NCBI GenBank assembly: GCA_039881145.1
Contig: JAYKKI010000016.1
Span: 10,213,501 to 10,277,500, forward strand
DNA: 64,000 nt
Direction: 5' to 3'
From: Druceiella hillmani
Lineage: Eukaryota > Arthropoda > Insecta > Lepidoptera > Hepialidae
The translations under genes and the position numbers were made by a program. This document shows, in pieces, positions 23,441-35,889 of the stretch (the stretch's first letter is position 1; each line of letters starts with the position of its first letter). The notes under the pieces were generated by a model. That model was not told the origin of the DNA, did no database searches, and was given only the letters and a program-made list of their open reading frames with translations.

Positions 23441-26400
23441 TAAAAAAGGCAATAAGAATTGTTTATAGGCGTTGAAATAAGCAAACCAAGCAGAGGTCCA
23501 TACGAAAATTGGCCAGAGGATAGGTCACTAAAAACTCTTTTGTTTTTTTTATTTCCGTTGTTGCGTATTTTTTTTAATATCCACTCCTTTCAGATTAAGA
23601 AAAATTTTTAGGACGTCAAATTTTTTGAATATTTTTATAGTTTGGGAGTCAAAAATCATAATAACTAGGATACATTTGGATACAACTGCAAAGAAAATGA
23701 AACGAATCTAATAGGATGGGTTAGTAATAAGTTTTGTTATTGATTAATTTATTTCATGAAAAAACTTAGCAAAGAATTTAATACAAATGTTACATTACCT
23801 TTTATCAGAATTTCGAGGGATTCATTCCGAAAATCGCAAGTGAAAGTTTTAAAACATTTATTAAATTTCGAGGGATGAACGAGCAAACGCCCACATAACT
23901 TTTCCCGCAACTTTTGACAGAAGTTTTTCGAAGAGGTCAATGTATGAAATAAATCCATAGAACATTAAGGTTAAAAATATTGCGTTTCTATTCATTCATA
24001 TGTGAATACAAATAACGTCTTGGGGATGTATGACTAACAGAATTAAACAAGAGTTGCTAATTAAAGTTTCCGATATTCTTTTTGACTTTTAATGAACTTT
24101 ATTATGAATATAAATCTGTGACACGATTTAAAACAACAACATATTCGAATATGAATGTAAATCTGTAACACGATTTTATTTGGCGTCATATTTCGTATAT
24201 TATTGATTTGATTCTTGCGATCAATTGTCTACAACTTCTGATCAAGCGATTCTGATGAAACTTAGTACTACACAGTTCCAATCCTCATGATAATATGTCC
24301 TTATGATAATCAAATCCTGATGCTGCAGGAGTATTATCTGTCTAATAATAAATTAGTGTTTGTATCCCAAAACCGAGACTAAGTAATTTAACTTTAGATT
24401 CTACCTTCCCAGTCCCGATGAGGTGGCGATTTGGCTACCTAAACCACACAAATTGAGGTTATTTGTGCTTTTTAAAAACCACTTCACTGTCAATTAAAAG
24501 GCCATCAGTACCAATAAAAGTAATGTGACATTATCGACAATGTTTCTTTTTACAGTAATTTCAAATTTCTCTCTACTGTTAAATATTTTCCTTACTAAGC
24601 TGAAATATTTATCGCCGTTCAAATTTGGTGCAAAATCGTAGGTTCTTCAAATCTTTTATCGAATAAGTCTAGTTACTATTAGTCGATATTACGATTTAAA
24701 TAGCTGAGTAACATATTTCGGTATTTTTATTTTTAACACTCCGAATATCAATCACATAATGCAAAGTTTGCGAATGGTAGCGAAGTCTGCTTCGTGATGA
24801 ATCATGACTATCACATCCGAGAAAGTTATCGATCTGCTAAACCAGATGCCATCGCGTAGATGCCAACGCTAATAAACGTGAACTTTGCAGATATTATTTT
24901 TCAAGTAAAACAAATACGCTTGCGGTTACAACAAAATATTTAATTTGGGGTTTAATTTGGGGAGAATCAAACTGTACACGTTTGTTTTATTTTTGTTAGT
25001 GATTAGAAGTGAAAACAATGTCTTCTTAAGACCAATATAAATTGCCTGACACCTTTATATTAAATTTTAGTAATTTCTAAATAATTTAGCCGAAAAAGCA
25101 ATTATTAGTACACTATATTATTATAATAACCAATAATAATCAACATTATCTCTGGTCACGTATAATATTGGTATGAATATCCTGAAGTTATTCCTACCAT
25201 ATATTAAATGTAATTTATCAATTTCTGGCACTTGGAAAAATGTTCATTATTTAAAAATTTCATCATATATGCATATCATTTAAAATTTTTTATCAATTTC
25301 ATTTTAGAAACCTTTTAAAACTTTTGCTAAATCGGTCATTTGATTTGCGTAAACACGTAATATGAACAGTCGTTATTGCTCAGATTAAAATATTGTTTGT
25401 ACAAATTGGAGTAAATAAAGTATCCAAGTCATTGAGTATTATCTATTATCTGCATGTCTTCTATAATTAGGAAATTCTATGTAAAGAATATGAAACATAA
25501 GCTATTGCCTCAATAACGTCTCCATTTGTGTTAGTATCATCAACAGAATTTTATTAAATTGTTAGCGTACATTAATTTAATTGTTTTGGACTAAGGTGTT
25601 GCTGTTTGAGTTATTAGCTAGTATTGATTATTATAATCCTATTTAAAATGGTACACAAACAAGAAGAAAAATATTCTTTCAGCGGGAAAATTGAAAATTG
25701 TCATAATCAGTTGACAAATAGAATAATAAATCGCTTCATAGCAGTTAAAATGGTGTATAAGTGTGAATTGAAATTTCTGGAATAACATTGTTAAACCGTA
25801 TCTAAACATTTGTTTCATTTTTCAACATGAGTCGTTTTATAATTTAACATGTTATTGTATTTTTACATTTATAATATTTCTTTCCGAAATAGAAAGAAAT
25901 GAAAATTGTTATAACTAAAGCAAACTTAAGATATATTTTAAATTATTATTTATTATAGAAACGTGATTATGTGTTAGTTTTTAATCATGTGAAAGATCTT
26001 TAAATTATAATACGCTATGAGCATTGTGAGTTATATTATCGAAATCTACGAGGCGATTACACCACTAAGGTGTAATATAACATTCCAACAATTTCCGTCA
26101 TGTGGAGCATTCTGAATTTTACTGGCACACTAGACCCTGATATATTTAATATTTTAACGATATTTTTAGTTTAAAACATACCTAAGAAATTTTCATTTCT
26201 CCAACTACATAATTCGTTATGGGTCTCTGAAAAATGTGACCATTATTCTAATATATTTCTTATTATGATTTCTAGAATTTCTACTTCTGGCTTACTTTAT
26301 TTCACATAATTTAAAAGTGTATGGTTATATATAACGCGATGCATGTTTTTTTATATTATAATTAATTGCTAAAATCTTATAAGTCGCGACTAAGTTTTTC

Positions 26401-29400
26401 AGTTATTTTTTGTTTTATTGACGAAACAATAGGTATGAGGGAATAAACGAATACTGCGAAAGAAAACAGCGAACATGCTGAAAAACAGTAAAGTGGTTTT
26501 CAATTTTGTAAAGTAAAGATAAAATAATTAAAAATTAACTGTTTCAAATTTAGAAGGGTTAGCTTGTATAATGTTTCCAGGTAAGTAATAGGTATTTCCA
26601 GGTATTACCAGCTATTTTTGTATGCACTTACGAGAAGGTATTTTTGAATGTAATATATCTTAAGTCTGAAATATGTGGAAATAATCGTAAATCTTTACTG
26701 ATGTTCACAACCCACTTTGTCTTTAATAATACCATAATTAATTAATTTTATCCTTAATATTAACTATTTCAATTCTTTAAAAAAATTATTATGAATTTTT
26801 AGACTTTGTAAGTTGGCTAACTTTATCTATACGTGTTCAGCTTACGGAGCTTTGGAGCATTCTAATTAAAATGAGTACTATCTAAAATTGTGACTGCTTC
26901 ACTACTCGTATTTATCTTCAAATAGTAAAAGCTATTATTTATATTCGTTTATTTGCGTAAAATTTTAAAATAAAAGTGAATCATCTTTGAAGATAAATGC
27001 CCTGTTTTATGTAGCTGATAGACGATAACATTCAAACACCTTAACATTTATTTCGATGTTCGAGATAAATATACAAAAATATTCAAAACTTTTGCTTTGG
27101 ATGGTGCTTCTCACTTAGCTGACATATCTGATTAGAAACTGTCAGTTATTTGTTCAGATTCGTACTCCCGATAAAAAGTGTGAAATATTCACAGTTTTCA
27201 ACCTATTATTATTGGCTAATGACAAAATCCAAGACTTTTTAAATAACTATTTGAAAACCAGTAACCTTGCTAATTACTATAACATCAAAATAATAATGAT
27301 GAAGGCAGTATAAATTACTACAACTGATTTCGTAAGCATTGTAAATCGCTTTATTGAATAATAATTTATACAACTTTTTATTATAAACCACAAAAATTTT
27401 AACAATAATATCACAGCTTACTAAAATATTCAATTTGATTATTGCTACATATAATTTCACTGTCACTATGTTTAAATAATAAGTCCTAATGCATAATACG
27501 TACTGTGCAGAATAATGTATAACGTAGTATCATTGTCCTTGAAGAGTTTCATAGTTTGTTGACAGGATTGCCACGTGTCGACATGTTGTATTTCATATTC
27601 ACTAACAAAACAGTAACTAACCCCATTATGTATATACGTATATGTCTACTACATTAGTGTTACATTGTTGTTTACATATTAAGTTGCGTTATTGTAAGAT
27701 AAAATATCGATAAAAAAGTTTTATTGAATATGATAGAAAGAAAAGTATCTAATATAAGCTGTTGTTTATTTTATAAATTGAACACAAAACTATTGTTTTT
27801 GTTACACGCTTTTTAAGGTTTTGTAGAAATTATAAGTCTTTCAAATATCACTATGTCAGTAAGTTTATTTGCTTGTAGGTAAAATATCCTAATATCTGTT
27901 GACCATTCGTAGATCTTTTGTTAGTAAGTTTTGCAGGTTATGTATTTAATTAACCAAAAGAAAGAAATAAAATGAGTTGAAATCGGCGTGATTTTTTTAT
28001 TATCCCCATATAATTAAATATTTTTTCTTTAAAACTACAATATATAAAGCAGAATGAAATTACTCATTTGTTTGTATCATTTATGAGACATAAGCAGCCA
28101 AAGTTGTTTGCTATTTGTATCCACGATAGAAAATCTTAAAAATATGGGAGGATATTTTAATTACATTTTAAAGAATTCAGTAAATAACAATATTTGTAAG
28201 TTCAGTAATTTGAAAAAAAAAACAAGTAATCTTTATCTTTCATCGTTTCGTATGGGTACGGTATTAACATGTTCTAATATCAACGCCGAATGAAAATTTT
28301 ATTAATGCTTCTTCTATCCGCATTTGGCAATTTTTTGGTTTTGTCCTCAGTTTTATTTAAGGAAAGTTTTGTATATATTCAAATCACAGATAAATATTTA
28401 AGGGTACCTAGTTTTTCTAATAAATTATAAAAAAATTAAACATAAATATTTTGCTTTGTTTATCTTCGATCGGCATAAAAATATTATAAAATTCTCAAAA
28501 AAATACTGTGAGTTTTGAGAAATACTTATTGCTTATATATCATTAATAAATTTTTTTCAAAATTCTCCAACTTATCTTGAAAAAATGAGTGAAATAAATG
28601 TAACACATCGCACTTCACTTTGAAAATTAATATTTTTCAAATGAAGCTTAAAACTGAAAAGTGGTTAATGGAGTCTAAATTTAATTTTAAATAACTTGTA
28701 TAACCTTAGCTCACAAAATAAGGTACATTACTTTTTTGTATTTTTCCTTTTTAATAATGGGTTCCTTAAAAAAGGGAAATCCCAGAGTTTAAAATTTCAT
28801 TTAAATTGAGATATTTTTTTAAGTATGTGCTAATTGTCATGGTCTAAAACTATAAAAACTACGAGGGTGTGAAAAATGGATAAACGCACACACCGACATG
28901 ATGAAATTATAAGTGTTGCTTGTATCACTATAGAATCCTAAAAACCTCAATATCGACAGCCACCGAATTTATAAATGCAAAATCGTGTGCCATTATGATT
29001 AATATAAATTATTTTTGAAGTAAAATGGTCGTTCTTACTAGCAAAAGCTATTTTTTACCTGTGAACTTATTGTTATATCTAACGTAGAGCTACTGCTACT
29101 GGTTTGATATACGCACTATGCAGCAGGCACTAGAAATATCAGGTTTGACTTGGAAAACCTGTATTTGACTTTGAATAGTCTCATCGGATTCGTTGTTTAT
29201 TGCGAATTTTTGGTTCAAGGTTTTATTACCACACCTGGCCTAGAAACACCAAAGATATTTCAGAGTTTGACATAAATAATTACAAAAGCAATGATGTAGT
29301 TTTAGTTACATTCAAGATAAAAAAAATCCTTATTTTGGGACTGAGAGCTGATGGTCAGAATGCAAATATTTTAACAAACATGTAATTTGTTTCAATCCAT

Positions 29401-30140
29401 TTTCTTTTAAACACGCTTTCAATGTTTCAAAAACCGGACTGAATGCTTTTTAGTAAAGTGTCAATTATTACAATAGCTTTTTAGTAAAATGTCAATTAAT
29501 TCAAAATCCAATGGAACTATTTTCAGGGTATCATCGAGTATTGATTTAGTCTCATCTGCACCTTATTTACTGAGTATATAAACCATCTCCAAATTAAAAA
29601 CATCTACGTTCCTACACGACGACCAGCATTAAAATACTTCCGATTTCGAACGCTAGTCCGCTCATCTACTTAATGGCTAAAACTTGTCAAATAAGCGATA
29701 AAATCTTTAAGAAACAGTATCTACCCTTTTTTTGTCTTCATAGTAATTCAGTGCGATTTTCGTCATATAAGTTTGATTCATAGGCATTTATAACATCCCG
29801 GCATAATACAGCCATGAATGATTTTACTCCTACTGTTTGTCTTTATTCTAAGTTCATTCTCTATTTTCAAGCGGGAGATTATTTCAGATAAAGATTTTTT
29901 ATTACATATTTTATTTTTATCGACTGCTTACTACTTTTTTCCTATTCCGGTTCGAAAGATTTTCCAAGTTAAAGTGACATTGATTCTTTCGGCCAGTTTA
30001 TAAAAATATATTGCCCTGTCAAATCTTGTAGTATTTGACGCTTTACTAATGAGCACTAGGCGAAGGATTCATTGCTATTGTTTTTTGTTTCAACACTTTT
30101 CCCTGTTCCATACTGAATGAATTGATATTTACTTAAGTTT
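23441..30140. other. No recognisable gene; scattered short repeats
   Basis: AT-rich throughout. Short direct repeats occur at 24100-24170 (a unit AAATCTGTGACACGATTT seen twice about 45 bp apart) and 29445-29498. Short open frames here have no family signature and are not called. The patch 24775-24895 is a little less AT-rich but has no reading frame I trust. Confidence 0.5.
29445..29498 (+). repeat. 23-bp direct duplication
   Basis: GCTTTTTAGTAAAGTGTCAA plus TTA at 29445-29467 recurs with one change at 29476-29498. Confidence 0.8.
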
Positions 30141-30216
30141 AAACAAACTGTAATAAAAATAATAATCTAACATTAATATTAGATCTTAAGCTCTTAAATG
30201 AGTTTTACTATCATTC

Positions 30217-30367
30217 ATTTGAGAATGGTTTACTTCAGCCAGATGCTTACATTGGAGGAGATTTGTTGTTTTAAAAAAAATTGATTATAAAATTACTATC
30301 AATTTATTTTAAAATAACAAATATCCTCCAATGTAAATATCTAACTAAAGTAAACCAACTCTTAAAT
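30217..30367. repeat. Old foldback repeat
   Basis: Arms 30217-30285 and 30298-30367 are imperfect complements around TATAAAATTACT. The best preserved parts are ATTTGAGAATGGTTTACTT against its complement and TACATTGGAGGAgATTTGTT against AACAAATATCCTCCAATGTA. A GTTTAAACAAAC word lies further out on both sides (near 30138 and 30370), hinting at longer original arms. Its family is unknown, and no target-site duplication was found. Confidence 0.7.
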
Positions 30368-30369
30368 GT

Positions 30370-31857
30370 TTGTTTAAACCTATATGAGATAGGCATTGCT
30401 TCCACAAGACTTCGAAATTATGACACTCAAATTGAAATTCTGATTGTCTACCTGAGCTGGCCAATACCAAGGATTTTGGAAAAAGTACACGATAACACTG
30501 TCACAAGTGTCACAGATGTCATAAACCAACGTAATAAAATAACAATATGGTAGCGAACAAATTTGTAGTATATTCACGCATTAATTTAGTTACAAGTATT
30601 TAGTAATTACTCGTTAAACCAACATATCACACTCTCAGTTAGAGAGTATGTTAGGCATTGGATAATGAAGCTTACTATGACCTATTGTATATAAAATAAT
30701 TACAACACGATTTCAGTAAGAATGTGTTGAGTATTGACCCAAAAGTTCTAGGACACGAGACAATTAAATTTGGAAGTACGAAACTAGTCATACAAATGGA
30801 ATTTCGACGTATTCCTCACGGATTATTTGTTCATATTTTATTTCTACTTTATGAACAATATTATACTGATGCCAAAATCTTTCAGTGAATAGAAAACATT
30901 TTGCAATTTAATTGATTAGTTGAAGAGTTTTTCATTAATTTTTACTATCTTGTTCAATTAATGTGTAAAAAAAGAAAGAGCTAATTTTAATTATAGTGTT
31001 TTGTTGTCAAAATTTTTTTGTTACCTGAACAGTGTTTGACAGAATTTTAATTGTTTTGAACTTACTAAAACTTAAAAATCCCAAGTTATTCTACTTTAAA
31101 GAAACTGATAGCAGAATAAATAATATGCATGTAAAACTTAATGGATTAACGTAATTTTATTTATTTACAAAATGTAAATGAATGAAATTTCAATTCCATT
31201 TTTTAACATTTATCGAATTACATTCAATTAATGGATGGAAATGGGCTTTGATTTAAATTTTGATGTTATGTTACATAAAAAATAAAATCTTTATCTGTGG
31301 GATCAAGGTGCAAAATATCACATGCGTAATCCTGAAACTCCAGAAGTTATAAGGTTTCTTTTCTTCTAATTCATAACTTGCAATCATTCATCAATCGTTT
31401 CATACACACTTAGGCCCCTACAATAATTTAACGGCACATGGTAGTTTTATCGGGTTCCACTTAGGTTGGATCATACTGGCATTGGATATTTTTATTTAGT
31501 TTATTTTAAAAATATAGAATATTTCTGGAATCCTCTGCAACGGAGCTAAGATCCTTCTCTCCTAATTTCAAGTGAATATGGAATTTTTTGACTTAAAAAA
31601 CTATTATATTTTCCAGTGATTGAATATATGAATACGCCAAATTTGTTTGGTCATGACATGAGATCATATACGGATGATTAAGATTATAAAAACATGTTTT
31701 TTTATTTTTTATAAATTACCATGAATTTATAATGCCAATAGTTCCTATTGTATGTTTTAAATTATATAATTTTAGAACAACTGTTAAACCTCTTTAATCC
31801 CAAATGTAGCAAGAGTCGTTTAAATAATTATTAATTAAAATATCCATTTATCTCAAT
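30370..31857. other. No recognisable feature
   Basis: AT-rich, no supported gene or repeat. Confidence 0.5.
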
Positions 31858-31965
31858 GACGTAATGTTATTGAATATATTTGGCGTTAGTTTTTAGAAAT
31901 TCATTATTCACAATTAAATGAAACTACGTGATGTAGTATTATTTCTAATTTCTTTAATTTCTTTA

Positions 31966-32007
31966 CCACAACCTAGGTTTCGTTGTATTACAACATCTTC
32001 ATGGTAG
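31966..32007 (-). ncRNA. Hammerhead-like motif, defective
   Basis: Minus strand. An extra A interrupts the join of helix I and the core, giving ATGAAGA where CTGAAGA is needed, and the cleavage triplet is GTT instead of GTC. Helix II and helix III are intact. Loss of the core C should prevent cleavage. Confidence 0.45.
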
Positions 32008-32037
32008 GATATTAGCAAAGATATCTTTGTTAATATC

Positions 32038-32078
32038 CCACCTGAAGATGTTGTAATACAACGAAACCTAAGTCGTGG
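32038..32078 (+). ncRNA. Hammerhead-ribozyme-like motif
   Basis: Core CTGAAGA and GAA intact, helix I CCAC/GTGG intact, cleavage GTC present. Helix III is ACC-TA-AGT, with one C-A mismatch, so it is weakened relative to copy 1. Confidence 0.45.
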
Positions 32079-32149
32079 TAAAGAAATTAAAGAAATTAGA
32101 AATAATACTACATCACGTAGTTTCATTTAATTGTGACGTAAGGTTAGTA

Positions 32150-33960
32150 ATATTTGTAAGTAAAGTTAATAATATTTAATGTTACTTTTCGCTATATTAA
32201 TATATTGTTTGTTTCACCAGCGAAAAGTTGTATGTAAATATCGTACTTCGCGCAAAGCTAGAGCATTTGCTTTCACATTATCGCGCTTAACCTCTAATGT
32301 TACAATGACAAAAAGATAAAAAGAAAATGTATTAAAATAACCTAAGTGGCCTGTTAAATTTTTTGAGATGTTACAAGACCATTCAGTTAAATAAAATTTC
32401 CAAAAACAATTCTATATTAAACAGAGCATTGATTTAATAAGACATATTTAAATATTTTTGTGAAAAAAAACGTGAAAAGCAGTAAATTTTGACCTTAAAG
32501 CCAAAAATGTTAAATTCCTTAACATTTAATTCAATATTTTTCCCAAGTCAAATTAAAATAATGACTTTTTAATGGTCGTATTGTAGTAAATTCAATAAAA
32601 TATTCGTCAAGGAAGCTTTATACGGGGAAATTACAAGGTAAAAAGGCCACCAATTATTTTTTAGGATTCTTTCCTTAAAAGGTTTCAAGGCGCGATTGTA
32701 TGCTTTATTATTTATAGAGGTGTATATTCGCATTCACGTAGTAATTTCTCACCGGAAAAGAATCATGGATTTGTTTCTCTAGTCTACGTGGTAATTCGAT
32801 ATTAATTGTAATAAAATTAGTGCATAAAATTGTATTATTTATATCAATGAAAAATGACGAAAATCATCTATGTGCCAAAACAAAGACTTTAAATTTATAA
32901 AATTCGATCCCATTAAATTTTTCCCACGTTTGTTTTTCAATCTGTACGGTTTTTTCATTCTCGATAATGCAACGATTCTGTATAAAGTTGCACGCAACAA
33001 AATATATTTATATAGAAAGAAACTAATTTCTGCCTTTGAGATTTATGTAAAAATACATTTACTTAAGTTTCTAAAATTAAGTGTAGAATAATGAAGATGC
33101 CTGCTTTGTTTTTGTTGTTTATAAATTGTAACAGTTCCATTAAATGTAATATATTGCATTATTTTTATAAACTATGGGCAGATAAATGTCACTATTTACA
33201 TTAAAAGTATCTTAGTAACTTTCAGTGTGACTCAGAAACAATAAAACTTACAACCTTTGGCGGAGAATGAATATTATCTCATTAGATTTTAAATGATACC
33301 TAATTGGGTATTGAAAATGAAAGAACAATAAAAGTAAAATGAAAACTCATCATTGTTATCCTCAAAAAAATTTTTTGTTTAGTATAAGTAATATATGTAT
33401 TTAGTAGAGTGTAAGTACCAGTTAACATAATTTATTTTGACCGCTTAAAGGACTGAGCCATCACAAATACGATATTTACTGTGTAAGACACAAAATAGTT
33501 ATTTTATTAAAGTGTTCTTAAATAAACATTTTTAATTTACATTTAGAAATGAAATATTTCTCGTCATACATTTTTTATATTATTTTTATTTCTTGTGTGC
33601 ACAAGCGTATAACTTATTATTTGAAATTTTTAAGACTTATATTTGTTTGGAATGACCCATCATTGGGCAGGGTTAAATTTTAATAATATTTGGAAATGTC
33701 CTTAAATGAAATTTATTAAGATGTATAATTGTAGTATAACAACTTATATACTGGTACACAAGTAAATGAAAATAAATCATGGATAACGGAAAATGAAAAA
33801 TAAATCAAACGTAAAAGATTGAATGTCGTCGAAAACTTTTACGTTACTTCTGTCTTTAGAAAATTTATTTTAGGTATTTTGAAAGTAGTTTTCTATAAAG
33901 TTATTTTCCGTTAAGTGACAATATAGAAACGGATTGGTTTGAAAAATATGTCAGAGTAAC
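32150..33960. other. No recognisable feature
   Basis: AT-rich, no supported gene. The short open frame at 32870-33091 shows no family signature. Confidence 0.5.
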
Positions 33961-33965
33961 CAAAT

Positions 33966-33967
33966 GG

Positions 33968-34024
<57 letters not shown>

Positions 34025-34035
34025 GTATATATGTA

Positions 34036-34083
<48 letters not shown>

Positions 34084-34088
34084 TATAC
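33966..34088. repeat. Compound microsatellite (TA)n(TG)n(TATATG)n(TA)n
   Basis: A TA run is followed by about nine TG units, then TATATATG-type units, then a long TA run. Alternating purine-pyrimidine throughout. Confidence 0.9.
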
Positions 34089-34189
34089 GTAATATGTTGA
34101 TAAACCTGCTTAAGATCTATTAATATATTTATAGAATTACAAAGGAAAATTTTTTTTTACGTTGTTTGAAAAAAAATTAGAGACTCATT

Positions 34190-34380
34190 CAAAGGGATTA
34201 TGTTGATATAAAAGTTACATTAAAATAATTTATTCAGTGTGAATCTCTTTTGAATGAATCTCTTAGTGATATTTCAGTACTCTTTGTTCAATTCAAGGAA
34301 TGATGATTTATAAAAATTATATTAAAATAATTGACTAAGATTGAATCTGTTTTGAATGTGTTTCTTAATAATATTTTCGT
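34190..34380 (+). repeat. Diverged tandem duplication, unit about 113 bp
   Basis: A block with ACATTAAAATAATTTATTCAGTG and GAATCTCTTTTGAATGAATCTCTTAGTGATATT recurs as ATATTAAAATAATTGACTAAGATTGAATCTGTTTTGAATGTGTTTCTTAATAATATT. Identity is moderate. Confidence 0.65.
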
Positions 34381-34685
34381 GAAACCAATTTAAACTGAGA
34401 TTTGAAGGTAATAAAAATAATTTCAACGCCAGCTAGGTATTGTTGAGGTATTGTTGATATTTCTTTTATTTCTCTAGATAAATTTCAGTACCTAGAGAAA
34501 TGTTAGTCCCAATATTAAATAGTTAGGAAAATAAAAAAAATTAATGGATAAAGAATTATATAATGTAGGAGTCTTATTAGGCAGGAAATATGTAAAATCT
34601 GGGGCACTGTAGTACGAGCTCATCATTCCTTGAACTAAACTTGAACAATATCATCATTCCTTGAATTGAACTAAGTAGTACTGAA
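34273..34685. repeat. Inverted repeat pair, about 35 bp, bracketing 340 bp
   Basis: CAGTACTCTTTGTTCAATTC and AAGGAATGATGAT at 34276-34307 are matched in inverse by ATCATCATTCCTTGAATTGAAC and a TAGTACTGAA at 34650-34683. A partial third copy, CATCATTCCTTGAACTAAAC, starts at 34621. Could be the ends of a small MITE, but no target-site duplication was found. Confidence 0.5.
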
Positions 34686-34879
34686 GCATAGAGCTTAATT
34701 TTTAAATCATCACACATCTGTGTAAGTAGTACATGAGTACATAGTGTGAGTAGTACATGTATTTTCTTTCAAAAAGGTTTTCTTTCCGTCGAAGTTTAAC
34801 TATTACTGAATGCCTTTGTCATTATAGGAAGAACACCTAGATTTTTTTTGCTACTTTGGCATTAACTTGATAGCTGATT

Positions 34880-35050
34880 TGAATACGTACGTGCATGTGT
34901 ACTTACGTGCGAGCGTGTGTACTTGCATGCGTACGTGCTTGTATTTATATCGATATGGATGTTGTGGTCAAAGTCTTATTTTGTTTTTGCGTGCTAGCTG
35001 ATGCGAGTACGTCATGCGTATGCTTTCGTGCATACGTATATGTATTTGTA
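34880..35050. repeat. Alternating purine-pyrimidine cryptic repeat
   Basis: Rich in ACGTAC, GTGCATGTGT, GCGTACGTGC words without a fixed unit. Looks like a decayed (TG)n/(CGTA)n tract. Confidence 0.55.
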
Positions 35051-35689
35051 TTTGTATAAATATGTCCATATTTGTAAATACCGTAATTAAAATATTATTT
35101 TATTTTAGCGATTTTTCTTTCCTCAAAATTGCGCATATTATTTGAGTACTTAGCTTATTATTTTAGACGTTATGTCCATTTTTTGTTGACGTATATCATA
35201 GATATGTTGCTATTCAATATCACTCAAGTCATTATATAAAAAAATCTATGAAGTATTTCATTTGTATTCAATTATTCCTTTTTGTAAAAAAATTATTTCA
35301 AAGTGCTGACAACAATAAAGTACTGAAAAAACAATATTACATTGTTATAATTTATAATTGAATGTAAGATTAATTTGGTAACCCAGAAAAAAGATTTATT
35401 TCAAAACAGTTACTTATACGACCGTTCTTCCGTTTTAAATAGTTTCTCACTAGTAAGTTTTGGAATATGACAATGTTATTAGGATTCACATATCCAAAAA
35501 TGCATTCGGATTTTCAAATTTATAACTTTACAATATTTCAACAGAAATTAAATATTATAAATTTCATCTTATTAATAGCATGAATCATATATGTGTTTAT
35601 ATTAGAGTTTCATTGAGCTATGAATGATATTTTTCAGAATTTGCCAACTAAATTAATGTATTTTAAAAAAAAAAATTTTAAGAATGCCC

Positions 35690-35885
35690 GTGTAAATCAT
35701 TTTCGACGGGTATTTGATCTTCTGATCTAACGATTTAACCCAGTCTGGGAAAAATCCGCCCCTTCATGTCGTTAGCCAGCGAAGAGGCGGCAAAAACCCA
35801 GACCCTCGCTTGGGCCAACGGGCGGCACCGAGTCCGCCCGCCCAACCACAGCCTAGTTAGGCCCGGCCTAAGGCCCTACAAATGT
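35690..35885. repeat. GC-rich island, probably a retroelement fragment
   Basis: A sharply bounded GC-rich block (AAAAATCCGCCCCTTCATGTCG to GGCCCGGCCTAAGGCCCTAC) sits in AT-rich DNA. Read on the minus strand it includes CTCGGTGCCGCCCGTTGGCC and GGTCTGGGTTTTTGCCGCCTC. This resembles the GC-rich untranslated ends of insect non-LTR retrotransposons, but I cannot name a family. No reading frame was found. Confidence 0.4.
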
Positions 35886-35889
35886 TACA

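Larger units (their letters stand above)
31870..32135 (-). mobile_element. Foldback hammerhead element, copy 2
   Basis: Same unit as 8647-8902 but inverted. The one-sided tail is at the left (31870-31907, complement of AATAATGAATTTCTA...GCCAAATATATTCAA) and the palindrome spans 31908-32136, centred on GATATC at 32020-32025. The arms differ by a one-base indel and a few substitutions, so this copy is older or less homogenised. Flanks are ACGTAATGTTA (31859-31869) and ACGTAAGGTTA (32136-32146), an 11-bp target-site duplication with one mismatch. Confidence 0.75.

Noticed and set aside
31914..32126. 70-codon open frame on the minus strand
   Set aside because: It is a by-product of the foldback palindrome; the same frame is mirrored in the other arm and broken in other copies.
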